A stretch of 41,540 nucleotides of DNA from an uncultured Pelagibacteraceae bacterium. Its GTDB lineage: Bacteria; Pseudomonadota; Alphaproteobacteria; Pelagibacterales; Pelagibacteraceae. Both the position numbers and the translations under genes were made by a program. The stretch covers positions 1 to 41,540 of the forward strand of contig CACOSU010000008.1 of the NCBI GenBank assembly GCA_902629935.1. The letters are read 5' to 3'. Below, in pieces: positions 16,465-25,135 of the stretch; the stretch's first letter is position 1, and the number at the start of each line of letters is the position of its first letter. A model generated the notes under the pieces. The model did no database searches. It had not been told where the DNA came from and saw only the letters and a list, made by a program, of their open reading frames with translations.

Positions 16465-17199
16465 ATGTCTGACAGTATTATTCAAATAAAAAATGTAAAT
16501 AAGTGGTTTGGTGATTTTCAAGTTTTAAAAGATATTAATCTTGAGGTTAAACCAAAAGAAAAAATCGTTGTTTGTGGTCCATCAGGATCGGGTAAGTCTA
16601 CATTAATTAGATGCATCAATAGATTAGAAGAACATCAGCAAGGTGATATTATTGTTGATGGAAACACTTTAACAGAAGATACAAAAAATATTGAACAAAT
16701 TAGAGCAGAAGTTGGAATGGTATTCCAACAGTTTAATTTATTTCCTCATTTATCAATTGTAGATAATTGTACACTCGCACCAATTTGGGTAAAAAAAATG
16801 CCAAAAAAAGAAGCTGAAGAATTAGCTTTAAAGCATTTAGAAAGAGTTCAAATTCTTGATCAAGCACATAAATTTCCTGGTCAATTATCAGGTGGTCAAC
16901 AACAAAGAGTTGCAATAGCTCGAGCTCTTTGTATGGAACCTAAAATAATGTTATTTGATGAGCCTACATCAGCCCTAGATCCAGAAATGATTAAAGAAGT
17001 TTTAGATGTAATGGTTGATTTAGCAAACCAAGGTATGACTATGATAGTTGTTACCCACGAGATGGGATTTGCTAAAGAGGTTGCTGATGAGGTTATTTTT
17101 ATGGATGAAGGAATGATTGTTGAAAGAGCTGAAACTAAGGAGTTTTTTGCTAACCCTAAGAGTGATAGGACTAAGCTGTTTTTAAGTCAAATATTATAA
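16465..17199 (+). CDS. aapP: Polar amino-acid ABC transporter ATPase (AapP/GlnQ type)
   Basis: This 244-residue ATPase powers the transporter. It has Walker A GPSGSGKS (38-45), Q-loop region [11 protein letters not shown], signature LSGGQQQR (141-148), Walker [14 protein letters not shown] and the switch-histidine segment [14 protein letters not shown]. These match the AapP/GlnQ/HisP subfamily of polar amino-acid importers. The gene is last in the four-gene cluster. An 8-bp inverted repeat lies just downstream (17213-17233). No unusual residues were seen, and length is normal. Confidence 0.95.
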   Translation: MSDSIIQIKNVNKWFGDFQVLKDINLEVKPKEKIVVCGPSGSGKSTLIRCINRLEEHQQGDIIVDGNTLTEDTKNIEQIRAEVGMVFQQFNLFPHLSIVDNCTLAPIWVKKMPKKEAEELALKHLERVQILDQAHKFPGQLSGGQQQRVAIARALCMEPKIMLFDEPTSALDPEMIKEVLDVMVDLANQGMTMIVVTHEMGFAKEVADEVIFMDEGMIVERAETKEFFANPKSDRTKLFLSQIL

Positions 17200-17212
17200 A
17201 AAAATATATATT

Positions 17213-17233
17213 AATTTAGAGTTATTCTAAATT
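17213..17233. repeat. 8-5-8 inverted repeat downstream of the ABC operon
   Basis: AATTTAGA and TCTAAATT form a perfect 8-bp stem around GTTAT. No T-run follows, so it is a weak terminator candidate at best. The right arm contains TTCTAAATTT, repeated at 17291-17300 upstream of the XRE regulator gene, so the arms could also be regulator half-sites. The rest of the 17200-17387 gap holds a consensus-like TTGACA at 17273-17278 without a convincing -10 at standard spacing. Confidence 0.4.
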
Positions 17234-17371
17234 TCACAATCCAAATATGTTTATTTTACATTCAACTAATGCTTGACAATGTTTGGGTTTTTCTAAATTT
17301 TATACAAAAAATAATAAATTTTTCTATTGCAGTAACATTAATAAATATGTTCAATGGTATTTTAAAATTTA

Positions 17372-17389
17372 ATTAAGAGGGGTCTTAAT
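17372..17389 (+). promoter_or_regulatory. Inverted repeat enclosing the ribosome-binding site and start codon of the XRE gene
   Basis: ATTAAGA and TCTTAAT pair perfectly around a GGGG loop. The Shine-Dalgarno-like AGAGGGG falls in the left arm and loop, and the A and T of the start ATG (17388-17390) fall in the right arm. Either the RNA folds and limits translation, or the DNA is a dyad operator for the regulator itself. Confidence 0.45.
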
Positions 17390-17759
17390 GGAAGATAATT
17401 TCAACAAACACTTAGGCAATAAGCTTAAGCTAAGAAGATTAGCTTTGGGTTTGACGCAGACAAAAGTGGCAAAAGCTATAAACGTTACATTTCAACAAAT
17501 ACAAAAATATGAAAAAGGAACTAATGGTGTAAGTTCAATTAGATTACTACAACTTTCTAATTACTTAAAAGTACCAATTAATTATTTTTTCGAAGATTTT
17601 TCGGAATACTTAGTAAATTTAGAAAAATCTCAAGAAGGTCACATGAATGTTAATTATAATTTTTTAGTAAAATTATATTCAGAACTTAATGCTGATCAAA
17701 AACTGAAATTTAATAAATCTTTACAAATATCAGGATCAAATATTTCAAAAGCAGTTTAA
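17388..17759 (+). CDS. XRE-family helix-turn-helix transcriptional regulator
   Basis: The 123-residue protein has a Cro/CI-type helix-turn-helix over about residues 8-65: LGNKLKLRRLALGLTQTKVA, then VTFQQIQKYEKGTNGVSSIRLLQLSNYL. The QQIQKYEKG recognition region matches a widespread alphaproteobacterial group of small XRE regulators. The rest (about 80-123) is a short polar tail with no domain I recognise. It stands alone between the amino-acid ABC operon and two tRNA genes on the other strand. The ATG at 17388 follows GAGGGG within the inverted repeat noted separately. Target genes are not deducible from the sequence. Autoregulation is plausible because of the dyad at the start. Confidence 0.88.
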   Translation: MEDNFNKHLGNKLKLRRLALGLTQTKVAKAINVTFQQIQKYEKGTNGVSSIRLLQLSNYLKVPINYFFEDFSEYLVNLEKSQEGHMNVNYNFLVKLYSELNADQKLKFNKSLQISGSNISKAV

Positions 17760-17791
17760 AAATTAATTCGTCTGACCCCATATTAATTTTT
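17758..17791 (+). terminator. Possible AT-stem terminator of the XRE gene
   Basis: AAAAATTAAT (17758-17767) pairs perfectly with ATTAATTTTT (17782-17791) around a 14-base loop, and the right arm ends in a T-run. The stem has no G-C pair, so its stability is low and the call is tentative. It lies just before the opposing tRNA-Asn. Confidence 0.35.
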
Positions 17792-17811
17792 TAAAACTAT
17801 TTGATTTTTTC

Positions 17812-17887
17812 TGGCTCCTCGGGCAGGACTCGAACCTGCGACCAATTGATTAACAGTCAACTGCTCTACCAACTGAGCTACCGAGGA
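17812..17887 (-). tRNA. tRNA-Asn (anticodon GTT)
   Basis: Read on the - strand it begins TCCTCGG and ends CCGAGGA, discriminator G, encoded CCA (17814-17812). The anticodon loop is CTGTTAA, giving anticodon GTT for asparagine. The T arm GCAGG-TTCGAGT-CCTGC is intact. It lies about 50 bases downstream of tRNA-Cys on the same strand, so both probably come from one precursor. Confidence 0.96.
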
Positions 17888-17937
17888 ATGTAAAAAGGCC
17901 AACTTACTTTTTTTTATAACTAAAACAAGATTTTTTT

Positions 17938-18011
17938 TGGAGGCAACGCCCGGAATCGAACCGGGATACAAGGATTTGCAATCCTCTGCGTAACCATTCC
18001 GCCACGTTGCC
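17938..18011 (-). tRNA. tRNA-Cys (anticodon GCA)
   Basis: Read on the - strand it begins GGCAACG, pairs with CGTTGCC, and has discriminator T and an encoded CCA (17940-17938). The anticodon stem is AGGAT/ATCCT with loop TGCAA region giving anticodon GCA for cysteine. The T arm CCCGG-TTCGATT-CCGGG is perfect. The 124 bases from here to valS hold no feature I can support beyond the space for divergent promoters. Confidence 0.95.
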
Positions 18012-18135
18012 ATCTTATTTTTAGCTAATAGCTACAGATGCCTTTTTATAATAAATTTTTCCTATTAGTCTATTAAATAACGATCCAAATTGATTATTGT
18101 TAATTTAGATTATTAAATTATAAACTTTAAAATCA

Positions 18136-20763
18136 ATGAGTAGCGATAAATATATACATTCTGATGTAGAAAATAGAATTTATTCTTATTGGGAAAAAAA
18201 TGCTCTTTTTAAACCTAAAGAAAATTCAAAAAAATTCTCAATTGTAATCCCTCCACCAAACGTAACTGGTAGCTTACATATGGGTCATGCACTCAATAAT
18301 TCTATTCAAGATTTATTAGTTCGCTATCATAGGATGAATAATTTTGAAACTTTATGGCAACCAGGTACAGACCATGCGGGAATTGCTACTCAAGCCTTAG
18401 TAGAGAAAAAATTAATCTCTGAAAAAATTGATAAAAATGTAATTGGTAGAGAAAAATTTATTGAAAAAGTTTGGGAGTGGAAAGAGCAATATGGAGACAT
18501 CATAATTAATCAATTAAAAAAACTTGGTTGCTCTTGTGATTGGTCAAGAAATGCTTTCACTATGGATGAGAATTTATCCAAATCAGTAATTAAGGTTTTT
18601 GTAGATCTTTATAAAAAAGGACTGATCTATAAAGATAAAAAATTAGTCAATTGGGATACAGTTTTAAAAACAGCTATTTCAGATCTAGAAGTAGATCAAA
18701 GAGAGGTAAATTCTAAGATTTATTACATTAGATACCCAATAGATGGGACTGAAGAATTCATTACAATTGCAACAACAAGGCCTGAAACAATGCTTGGTGA
18801 TACGGCTATTGCTGTTAATCCTAGAGACGAAAGATTTAAATCCTTTGTTGGAAAAACAGCAACTATTCCTATTGTTGAAAGAAAAATAAAAATCATTGAA
18901 GATGATTATGCTGATCCTGAACAAGGAACAGGTGCATTAAAAATTACACCAGCGCATGATTTTAATGATTATGATATTGGTCAAAGAAACAATCTTGAAA
19001 TAATTAATATTTTTACCGAAGCTGGTAAAATAAATGAAAATGCTCCAAAAAATTATGTAGGTCTTGATAGGTTTGAAGCTAGAAAAAGAATTTTAAAAGA
19101 ACTAAAAGAAAAAGAATTTTTTATAAAAGAAGAAAATATTAAAAACAAAGTTCCTTACGGAGATAGATCTAATTCAATAATTGAACCTTTCTTAACAGAA
19201 CAATGGTTTGCAGATGCTGGTAAATTGTCTGTTAAAGCCAAAGAAGTTGTTAACTCAAAAAAAACAAATTTCTTTCCTGAGAATTGGTCAAAGACTTATT
19301 TTCAATGGATGGATAACATTGAGCCATGGTGTATTTCAAGACAACTTTGGTGGGGACATCAAATACCCGCATGGTATGGTCCTGATAAAAATATTTTTGT
19401 TGCAGAAAATGAAGATGATGCAAAACAACAAGCTAAAAAACATTATGGTAAAGATGTTGAGTTAAATCGTGATCCAGATGTTTTAGATACCTGGTTCTCA
19501 TCTGGCTTATGGCCTTTTGCTACACTTGGTTGGCCGGATGATAATAAATTTGTTGATAAATTTTACCCAACGTCAGTTTTAGTTACAGGTTTTGACATTA
19601 TATTTTTTTGGGTAGCTAGAATGATTATGTTTGGTACAGAGTTTTTAAACAAAGAACCTTTTAAAGATATTTACGTTCATGCTTTGGTTAGAGATGAGAA
19701 GGGACAGAAGATGTCTAAATCTAAAGGTAATGTAATTGATCCTTTAGATTTGATTGAAAAATATAGTGCAGATGCTCTTAGATTTACTTTGTTATCAATG
19801 GCTTCGCCAGGTACCGATGTTAAGCTGTCTGAAGATAGAGTTAAAGGTTATAGAAATTTTTTAAACAAACTATGGAATGCAAATAATTTTTTAATAACTA
19901 ATGAATGTGATTTTAAAGATATAGATAAAGTTCCTAGTTTAAATGTGAATATTAACAAATGGATTTATTCAGAACTTGTTGAAACTAAAAATAAGATAGA
20001 AAAAAACTTAGAAGATTATAGATTCGATGAAGCTGCTAAAAATGCCTATCAATTTGCATGGCATTCTTATTGTGACTGGTATTTAGAACTATCTAAAACT
20101 ATACTTTTTTCTGAAGATGAGAAAGCTAGAGCAGAAGTTAAAAAAGTATCATCATTTGTGTTTAAGCAAATTTTGATTTTGCTACATCCTTTTATTCCTT
20201 TTGTTACTGAAGAAATTTGGCTTAAAAACAAATTTGATAATGACGGGAGTGATTTTTTGATGCTTAAAAACTGGTTATCTGGTGAGATAAATAAGGATAG
20301 TAGTACTGAACAGGTTGAAAATATCATTAATATTATTTCAGAAATTAGATCATTTAAAAATGAGCTAAATGTAGGTCCAGGCTCATTTATCGATGTATCA
20401 ATAAGTAATATTAATAAAAGTCAAAAAGATTTTATTCATACAAATGAAATTATTCTAAAAAAACTTGGCAGAATAAATAGTATACTTGATAAAGATTTAC
20501 ATAAACCAGCTGCTACAATGGTTGTTTCTGGGGATTTGTTTAAGATTTATTTTGATAAGGATGTTGATTTAAAATTAATTAAAGAAAATTTAACAAATAA
20601 ACAAAGTAGATTAGAGCAAGAGATGAATAAAATATCTCAAAGATTAGAGAATAAAAGTTTTATAGATCGTGCTCCAAAAGAGATTGTTGAACAAGAAAAA
20701 AATAATTATAATAATTTAAAGAATGATATTGAGAAAATATCAGTAACAATAAAGGGTATATAA
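18136..20763 (+). CDS. valS: Valyl-tRNA synthetase
   Basis: ValS charges tRNA-Val and edits mischarged threonine. The 875-residue class I synthetase has the HIGH-type motif in [13 protein letters not shown] (residues 39-51, HMGH 48-51) and KMSKS at 525-529. The editing domain includes [20 protein letters not shown] around 210-230. [11 protein letters not shown] and [13 protein letters not shown] mark the return to the catalytic core. The anticodon-binding domain ([12 protein letters not shown]) and a C-terminal coiled coil (about 810-875) are present, as in bacterial ValS. No evident Shine-Dalgarno precedes the ATG, a feature shared by several genes in this window. The stop shares one base with the ilvD start. 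Confidence 0.97.
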   Translation: MSSDKYIHSDVENRIYSYWEKNALFKPKENSKKFSIVIPPPNVTGSLHMGHALNNSIQDLLVRYHRMNNFETLWQPGTDHAGIATQALVEKKLISEKIDKNVIGREKFIEKVWEWKEQYGDIIINQLKKLGCSCDWSRNAFTMDENLSKSVIKVFVDLYKKGLIYKDKKLVNWDTVLKTAISDLEVDQREVNSKIYYIRYPIDGTEEFITIATTRPETMLGDTAIAVNPRDERFKSFVGKTATIPIVERKIKIIEDDYADPEQGTGALKITPAHDFNDYDIGQRNNLEIINIFTEAGKINENAPKNYVGLDRFEARKRILKELKEKEFFIKEENIKNKVPYGDRSNSIIEPFLTEQWFADAGKLSVKAKEVVNSKKTNFFPENWSKTYFQWMDNIEPWCISRQLWWGHQIPAWYGPDKNIFVAENEDDAKQQAKKHYGKDVELNRDPDVLDTWFSSGLWPFATLGWPDDNKFVDKFYPTSVLVTGFDIIFFWVARMIMFGTEFLNKEPFKDIYVHALVRDEKGQKMSKSKGNVIDPLDLIEKYSADALRFTLLSMASPGTDVKLSEDRVKGYRNFLNKLWNANNFLITNECDFKDIDKVPSLNVNINKWIYSELVETKNKIEKNLEDYRFDEAAKNAYQFAWHSYCDWYLELSKTILFSEDEKARAEVKKVSSFVFKQILILLHPFIPFVTEEIWLKNKFDNDGSDFLMLKNWLSGEINKDSSTEQVENIINIISEIRSFKNELNVGPGSFIDVSISNINKSQKDFIHTNEIILKKLGRINSILDKDLHKPAATMVVSGDLFKIYFDKDVDLKLIKENLTNKQSRLEQEMNKISQRLENKSFIDRAPKEIVEQEKNNYNNLKNDIEKISVTIKGI

Positions 20764-22481
20764 TGGCTAAATTCAATAAAAAGAAACTTCCAAGTAGACA
20801 TACATCATTAGGACCGGACAGAGCACCACATAGATCATTTTATTATGCTATGGGTGAAACTGAGAAAGATGTAGCAAAACCTTTTATTGGCGTGGTTTCC
20901 ACATGGAATGAAGCAGCTCCGTGTAACATTGCTTTAATGAGACAAGCCCAATCGGTTAAAAAAGGTGTTAGAGCAAATGGTGGAACCCCAAGAGAATTTT
21001 GTACAATTACTGTTACTGATGGTATTGCGATGGGCCATGAAGGGATGAAGTCTTCATTGATATCTAGAGAAGTTATAGCAGACTCAGCTGAACTTACTGT
21101 TAGAGGCCATTGTTATGATGCATTAGTTGGTATTGCAGGATGTGATAAATCCTTACCAGGTTTAATGATGTCTATGGTTAGATTAAATGTACCAAGTGTA
21201 TTTATATATGGTGGATCAATTCTTCCAGGGAGATACAAAGGTAAAGATATAACAGTTGTTGATGTATTTGAAGCGGTTGGAAAACATTCATCTGGTCAAA
21301 TGTCTGCTGCAGAACTAAGAAAATTAGAATTAGTTGCTTGTCCAAGTGCAGGTGCTTGTGGAGGTCAATTTACTGCAAATACAATGGCATGTGTATCTGA
21401 AGCAATTGGATTAGCATTACCTTATTCAGCTGGAACACCAGCTCCATATGAAGAAAGAGATAAATATGCAAAAGCTAGTGGTAAAATGGTTATGAACCTT
21501 TTGAAAAAAGGAATTAAACCAAGAGATATTGTTACAAGAAAAGCTTTGGAAAATGCTGCAACTGTTGTTGCTGCTACAGGTGGATCTACTAATGCAGGTT
21601 TACATTTACCTGCTATTGCAAATGAAGCAGGAATTAAATTTGATCTAATGGATGTTGCTAAAATTTTTAAAAGAACACCTTATCTTGCAGATTTAAAACC
21701 AGGTGGAAAATATGTTGCTAAAGATATGTGGTTAGCCGGTGGTGTTCCAATGTTATTAAAAACTTTATATGAAGGTGGATATATCCATGGTGATTGCATG
21801 ACAGTTACTGGAAAAACAATGAAAGAAAATTTAAAAAGTATTAAATTTAATCCAAAACAAAAAGTAATGAGATCATTTAAAAATCCGTTGTCACCAACTG
21901 GAGGTGTTGTTGGATTAAAAGGAAATTTAGCACCAGAAGGTGCAATTGTTAAAGTTGCTGGACTTAAAAAATTACAATTTACTGGAAAAGCAAGATGCTT
22001 TGATAATGAGGAAAGTGCAATGAAAGCTGTTCAAAGCAGAAAGTATAATGATGGTGATGTAATTATAATTAGATACGAAGGACCTGTTGGAGGTCCAGGT
22101 ATGAGAGAAATGTTATCGACAACTGGAGCAATCTACGGACAGGGAAAAGGGGAGAAAGTAGCCCTCATAACTGATGGTAGGTTCTCTGGAGCCACAAGAG
22201 GCTTTTGTGTGGGTCATGTGGGCCCTGAGGCCGCTCTAGGGGGTCCTATAGGCCTTTTACGTACAGGAGACATCATTGATATCGATGCCAAAAAAGGAAC
22301 TATTAATGTTAGACTTTCTAAAAAAGAGATGACTGTAAGAAAAAGAAAATGGAAGGCTAGAAAATCAGATTTTGGATCAGGTACTTTATGGAAATATGCA
22401 CAAACAGTTGGACCTGCATATTTAGGAGCACCAACACACCCAGGTAAGAAAAAAGAAGTTAAGGATTATTCAGAGATTTAA
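20763..22481 (+). CDS. ilvD: Dihydroxy-acid dehydratase
   Basis: IlvD dehydrates 2,3-dihydroxy-acids to 2-oxo acids in valine, leucine and isoleucine synthesis, using an iron-sulfur cluster. The 572-residue protein contains the N-terminal [19 protein letters not shown], the cluster cysteines in [11 protein letters not shown] (about 125) and [16 protein letters not shown] (about 195-210), the [14 protein letters not shown] block, and the C-terminal [21 protein letters not shown]. Length fits the family (about 555-615). A 120-base stretch at 22141-22260 is markedly richer in G+C than the rest of the gene and uses GGG, GGC, CTC and GCC codons rare elsewhere; see findings. It overlaps valS by one base and manC by one base. 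Placement with valS links valine supply and valine charging, though that may be coincidental. Confidence 0.95.
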   Translation: MAKFNKKKLPSRHTSLGPDRAPHRSFYYAMGETEKDVAKPFIGVVSTWNEAAPCNIALMRQAQSVKKGVRANGGTPREFCTITVTDGIAMGHEGMKSSLISREVIADSAELTVRGHCYDALVGIAGCDKSLPGLMMSMVRLNVPSVFIYGGSILPGRYKGKDITVVDVFEAVGKHSSGQMSAAELRKLELVACPSAGACGGQFTANTMACVSEAIGLALPYSAGTPAPYEERDKYAKASGKMVMNLLKKGIKPRDIVTRKALENAATVVAATGGSTNAGLHLPAIANEAGIKFDLMDVAKIFKRTPYLADLKPGGKYVAKDMWLAGGVPMLLKTLYEGGYIHGDCMTVTGKTMKENLKSIKFNPKQKVMRSFKNPLSPTGGVVGLKGNLAPEGAIVKVAGLKKLQFTGKARCFDNEESAMKAVQSRKYNDGDVIIIRYEGPVGGPGMREMLSTTGAIYGQGKGEKVALITDGRFSGATRGFCVGHVGPEAALGGPIGLLRTGDIIDIDAKKGTINVRLSKKEMTVRKRKWKARKSDFGSGTLWKYAQTVGPAYLGAPTHPGKKKEVKDYSEI

Positions 22482-23686
22482 TGAAAATTCGTCCAGTTAT
22501 TTTATGTGGAGGTGCTGGAACTCGACTTTGGCCAAATTCTAAAAATCATCAAGCTAAACAGTTCATTGATTTTGGTAATTGGACTTTGCTTGGTAAAACA
22601 CTTGATAGAACAAAAGCATCAATATTTGATGCTCCAGTTATAAGTACAAATAAAAAATATCTTAAACAAGTTAAACAACATCTTAAAAAACTCAAAATAA
22701 GTAAATATAAAATTGTTCTTGAACCAGCAAAAAAAAATACTGCACCAGCTATATTAAGCACAGCTTTAATTAAAGATATTCCTGACAATCAACCTTTAAT
22801 GTTTTTTACAGCAGATCATCTGATTGAAAAAATGAGAATTTTTAATAAGGCAATAAATAAAAATAAATTAAATCTTACTAAAGAAAATATATTTATATTT
22901 GGGATAAAACCAACTTCACCATCTAGTGAATATGGTTATTTTTTAACAAAAAAAATTAAAGGAAATATTAATAAAGTAACAAGATTTATTGAAAAACCAA
23001 AAGAAGCAAGAGCAAAACAAATTATAAAGAATAAAGGCTATTGGAATTCTGGAATGTTTTATCTTAGAAAAGATTCAATTATTAATAACTTTAAAAAGTA
23101 TCAGCCTAAAACTTACAGAAATTGTTTAAATGCAGTTATTAAGGCAAAATATAAGGCTAATACATATTATCTAAACAAAGCTTCATTTATAAAAGCTACT
23201 GCTAAATCTTTTGATTATGCAATTCTAGAAAAAACCAAACAAATTAACGCTATCAAACTAGATATACCTTGGTCAGATCTTGGTAGTTGGAAAGAAATTC
23301 TGAAAATGTATGACAACAATAAAAGGAAATATATTAAGAAAAAAAACGTGTATTACCGTCCATGGGGCAGATACACTAATTTATTTGAAGGAAAAGAATT
23401 TTTAATAAAAGAACTATACGTAAAACCAAAAGGCATTTTAAGTTTACAAAAACACCATCACCGAGCGGAACATTGGTTAGTCACCCAAGGTAATGCTAAA
23501 ATAACTCTTAATAAAGATATAATTGTTAAAAAACCAGGTGAACATATATTCATTCCGTTAGAGGCAATTCATAGAGTTCAAAACTCAGGAAAAAAACCTG
23601 TAAAAATTGTCGAAGCTCAAATTGGCTCAATTTTGAAGGAAAGTGATATTGTTAGATATCAAGATGTATATGGCCGTGTTAAATAA
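22481..23686 (+). CDS. manC: Mannose-1-phosphate guanylyltransferase / mannose-6-phosphate isomerase
   Basis: The protein makes GDP-mannose from mannose-1-phosphate and GTP and probably also interconverts fructose-6-phosphate and mannose-6-phosphate. The N-terminal nucleotidyltransferase domain carries GGAGTRLWP (10-18) and KQFIDF. Further on are FFTADHLIE, SEYGYF and FIEKPKEARA, then YWNSGMF and IPWSDLGSW. The C-terminal cupin (about 290-400) is a type II phosphomannose isomerase: YRPWGRYTNL, SLQKHHHRAEHWLVTQGNA and PGEHIFIPLEAIHR. At 401 residues it is shorter than the 460-480 usual for bifunctional ManC/AlgA but keeps both domains. The usual PKQF segment reads AKQF. The product would feed cell-surface polysaccharide or LPS sugars. 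Confidence 0.92.
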   Translation: MKIRPVILCGGAGTRLWPNSKNHQAKQFIDFGNWTLLGKTLDRTKASIFDAPVISTNKKYLKQVKQHLKKLKISKYKIVLEPAKKNTAPAILSTALIKDIPDNQPLMFFTADHLIEKMRIFNKAINKNKLNLTKENIFIFGIKPTSPSSEYGYFLTKKIKGNINKVTRFIEKPKEARAKQIIKNKGYWNSGMFYLRKDSIINNFKKYQPKTYRNCLNAVIKAKYKANTYYLNKASFIKATAKSFDYAILEKTKQINAIKLDIPWSDLGSWKEILKMYDNNKRKYIKKKNVYYRPWGRYTNLFEGKEFLIKELYVKPKGILSLQKHHHRAEHWLVTQGNAKITLNKDIIVKKPGEHIFIPLEAIHRVQNSGKKPVKIVEAQIGSILKESDIVRYQDVYGRVK

Positions 23687-23698
23687 TATAACACGACC
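23672..23698. terminator. Hairpin between convergent manC and PiT-like genes
   Basis: GGCCGTGTTA (23672-23681) pairs with TAACACGACC (23689-23698) with one mismatch and a 7-base AT loop. It spans the manC stop codon in the 24-base gap between converging genes. T-runs are poor on both strands, so it may block or protect 3' ends rather than act as a classic terminator. Confidence 0.4.
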
Positions 23699-23710
23699 CT
23701 AAAGATTTAT

Positions 23711-24676
23711 TTAAAACCAATTATTTGGAATTATTATGTAGTGGATCGCTAAAACGATACCTACTGAAACACTTAATCCAAAAATCATTTTAAGAAAGTC
23801 TTTACCAATTAATGGGAAGACATACTTAAATTTATAGTCTTTATTCATAGTTGATATTGCAAGTTCTCTACCACACAATAACCCAACGAACACCCATGTT
23901 GTTGACATTGGCAAATCATTAAGCTCTTTAAAGTAGAATAAAACACCAGCATAAATCACGTTAATAATTGTAGCTGATCTTGCATATCTTGTTCCTGTTT
24001 TTTCAAGAACAACTTTTTGAATTGGTCCACCTTGAATGTAGAAAATGTAAAATAACAAAGAAGTAAAATAAGCCATTACAATTAAAAGTAATGATAAATC
24101 TAATTGCCTAGGCAGATATACTGCAATGTTAGCTACATCGTGAGATAACCAAACCCACCATAACCAACCTGACGAAACCCAAACAGCATTTCTCCAGAAT
24201 GATATCCATTTTTCATCTACTTCATCAAATTTTTCATTAATAAATTTAGATACAGCTATCCAGGCTATGTAAGCAACCATTGCTGCTAATCCATAACCAA
24301 CCACACTTTTCAATAGCATTTTTTCAAGCACAACGGTTGAAGCAAATGCCGAAAGAACTAAAAAGGTTGTTGATACTGGTATTCCAATTCTTGTTAATAA
24401 TAATAGTATTGCAGGAGCTACTGCATGATACCATTGAATTTCTTGATAAGGTATTCTATTTAATCTTCCATAAGAAATATCTCCATCATAAGAATACCAA
24501 CCCCATCCAAGTGCTAAAATCATAACAGCTGAAGCTGATCCAGCAAGTACATACCATTTAAACCACTTCTTTTTTGAAGCAATAAAGGTACCAAGTGTTT
24601 GGATTGAGTCGTTAGCGATTACACTATAACCGGCAAGGGCAAACCCTATAACCGTGTAAATTAAAGTCATTTCCAT
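23711..24676 (-). CDS. PiT-superfamily-like membrane transporter (divergent)
   Basis: This 321-residue protein has about eight to nine membrane segments. I see a duplicated signature resembling the inorganic phosphate transporter (PiT) family: IANDSIQTLGTF at about 20-31 with IPVSTTFLVLSAF at 99-111 in the first half, and SHDVANIAV at 178-186 with LPMSTTWVFVGLL at 255-267 in the second. PiT proteins carry paired GANDxxN and PxSTT motifs in the same way. In the first half the Asn of the motif is replaced (ANDSIQ), and the protein is much shorter than PitA (about 500 residues). Substrate is unproven and could be phosphate or another ion. It has a strong ribosome-binding site (AGGAGA at 24683-24688) and lies downstream of the 73-residue gene and znuA on the same strand. 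Confidence 0.6.
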   Translation of the reverse strand: MEMTLIYTVIGFALAGYSVIANDSIQTLGTFIASKKKWFKWYVLAGSASAVMILALGWGWYSYDGDISYGRLNRIPYQEIQWYHAVAPAILLLLTRIGIPVSTTFLVLSAFASTVVLEKMLLKSVVGYGLAAMVAYIAWIAVSKFINEKFDEVDEKWISFWRNAVWVSSGWLWWVWLSHDVANIAVYLPRQLDLSLLLIVMAYFTSLLFYIFYIQGGPIQKVVLEKTGTRYARSATIINVIYAGVLFYFKELNDLPMSTTWVFVGLLCGRELAISTMNKDYKFKYVFPLIGKDFLKMIFGLSVSVGIVLAIHYIIIPNNWF

Positions 24677-24791
24677 TTTTTATCTCCTAAATATTATTGT
24701 TTTCGGTTCAATCGTTTTATGACTTGAGGAGTGTTTAATGTAGGTCAAAGAATTTTTCTACGTATAAATTTATTTATTAAAGAATCAGAGA

Positions 24792-24805
24792 GTAGATTCA
24801 TCTAC
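24792..24805. repeat. 6-2-6 inverted repeat in the PiT-like gene leader
   Basis: GTAGAT and ATCTAC are separated by TC. It lies in the 166-base gap between the 73-residue protein gene and the PiT-like gene. It could end the upstream message or be an operator. No T-run follows closely on the - strand. Nothing else in 24677-24842 stands out except the ribosome-binding site. Confidence 0.25.
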
Positions 24806-24842
24806 AAGTAAACTAATTTAGTTCAAAGTCTATATAAAAAAA

Positions 24843-25064
24843 TTAAAATATTATTTTATATATACCAATTACAAATAATGGTATTTGCAATCCAAAATTA
24901 GTTAGTATCGCTTTATCTTTGCTGATAAATCCAGCGATAGTCCATCCTACAACTCCTAATCCGTGAAAGTAGATATTCAATGGATATACGTTTAGATTTG
25001 TTAAAAGAATACCAACTAGAACGAGAAATGTACTTATCCATTTAAGATACTTTTTTATGAACAT
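24843..25064 (-). CDS. Small hypothetical membrane protein (73 aa)
   Basis: I cannot name this protein with certainty. It starts with a basic stretch (MFIKKYLKW) and has two or three hydrophobic segments: about 11-29 (ISTFLVLVGILLTNLNVYP), 33-47 (FHGLGVVGWTIAGFI) and 55-72. It resembles small membrane proteins of unknown function seen in marine bacteria and their phages, but I could not verify a family. A good ribosome-binding site (AAGGAA on the - strand) sits about 7 bases before the ATG, which supports real translation. It lies between znuA (71 bases upstream) and the PiT-like gene, all on the - strand, so it may share znuA's transcript. Confidence 0.65.
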   Translation of the reverse strand: MFIKKYLKWISTFLVLVGILLTNLNVYPLNIYFHGLGVVGWTIAGFISKDKAILTNFGLQIPLFVIGIYKIIF

Positions 25065-25135
25065 TATTTTTTCCTTTCTTGTAAATTTAATAACTAATTA
25101 CAATTCAAGAAATACTAATATCAATAAATAATATC

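Noticed and set aside
17273..17306. TTGACA and TATACA as a promoter for the XRE gene
   Set aside because: The spacer is 22 bases, too long for a standard sigma-70 promoter. The TTGACA alone is not enough.
17783..18013. A 76-codon open frame on the - strand covering two tRNA regions
   Set aside because: It runs straight through well-folded tRNA-Asn and tRNA-Cys genes, so it is an artefact of tRNA sequence.
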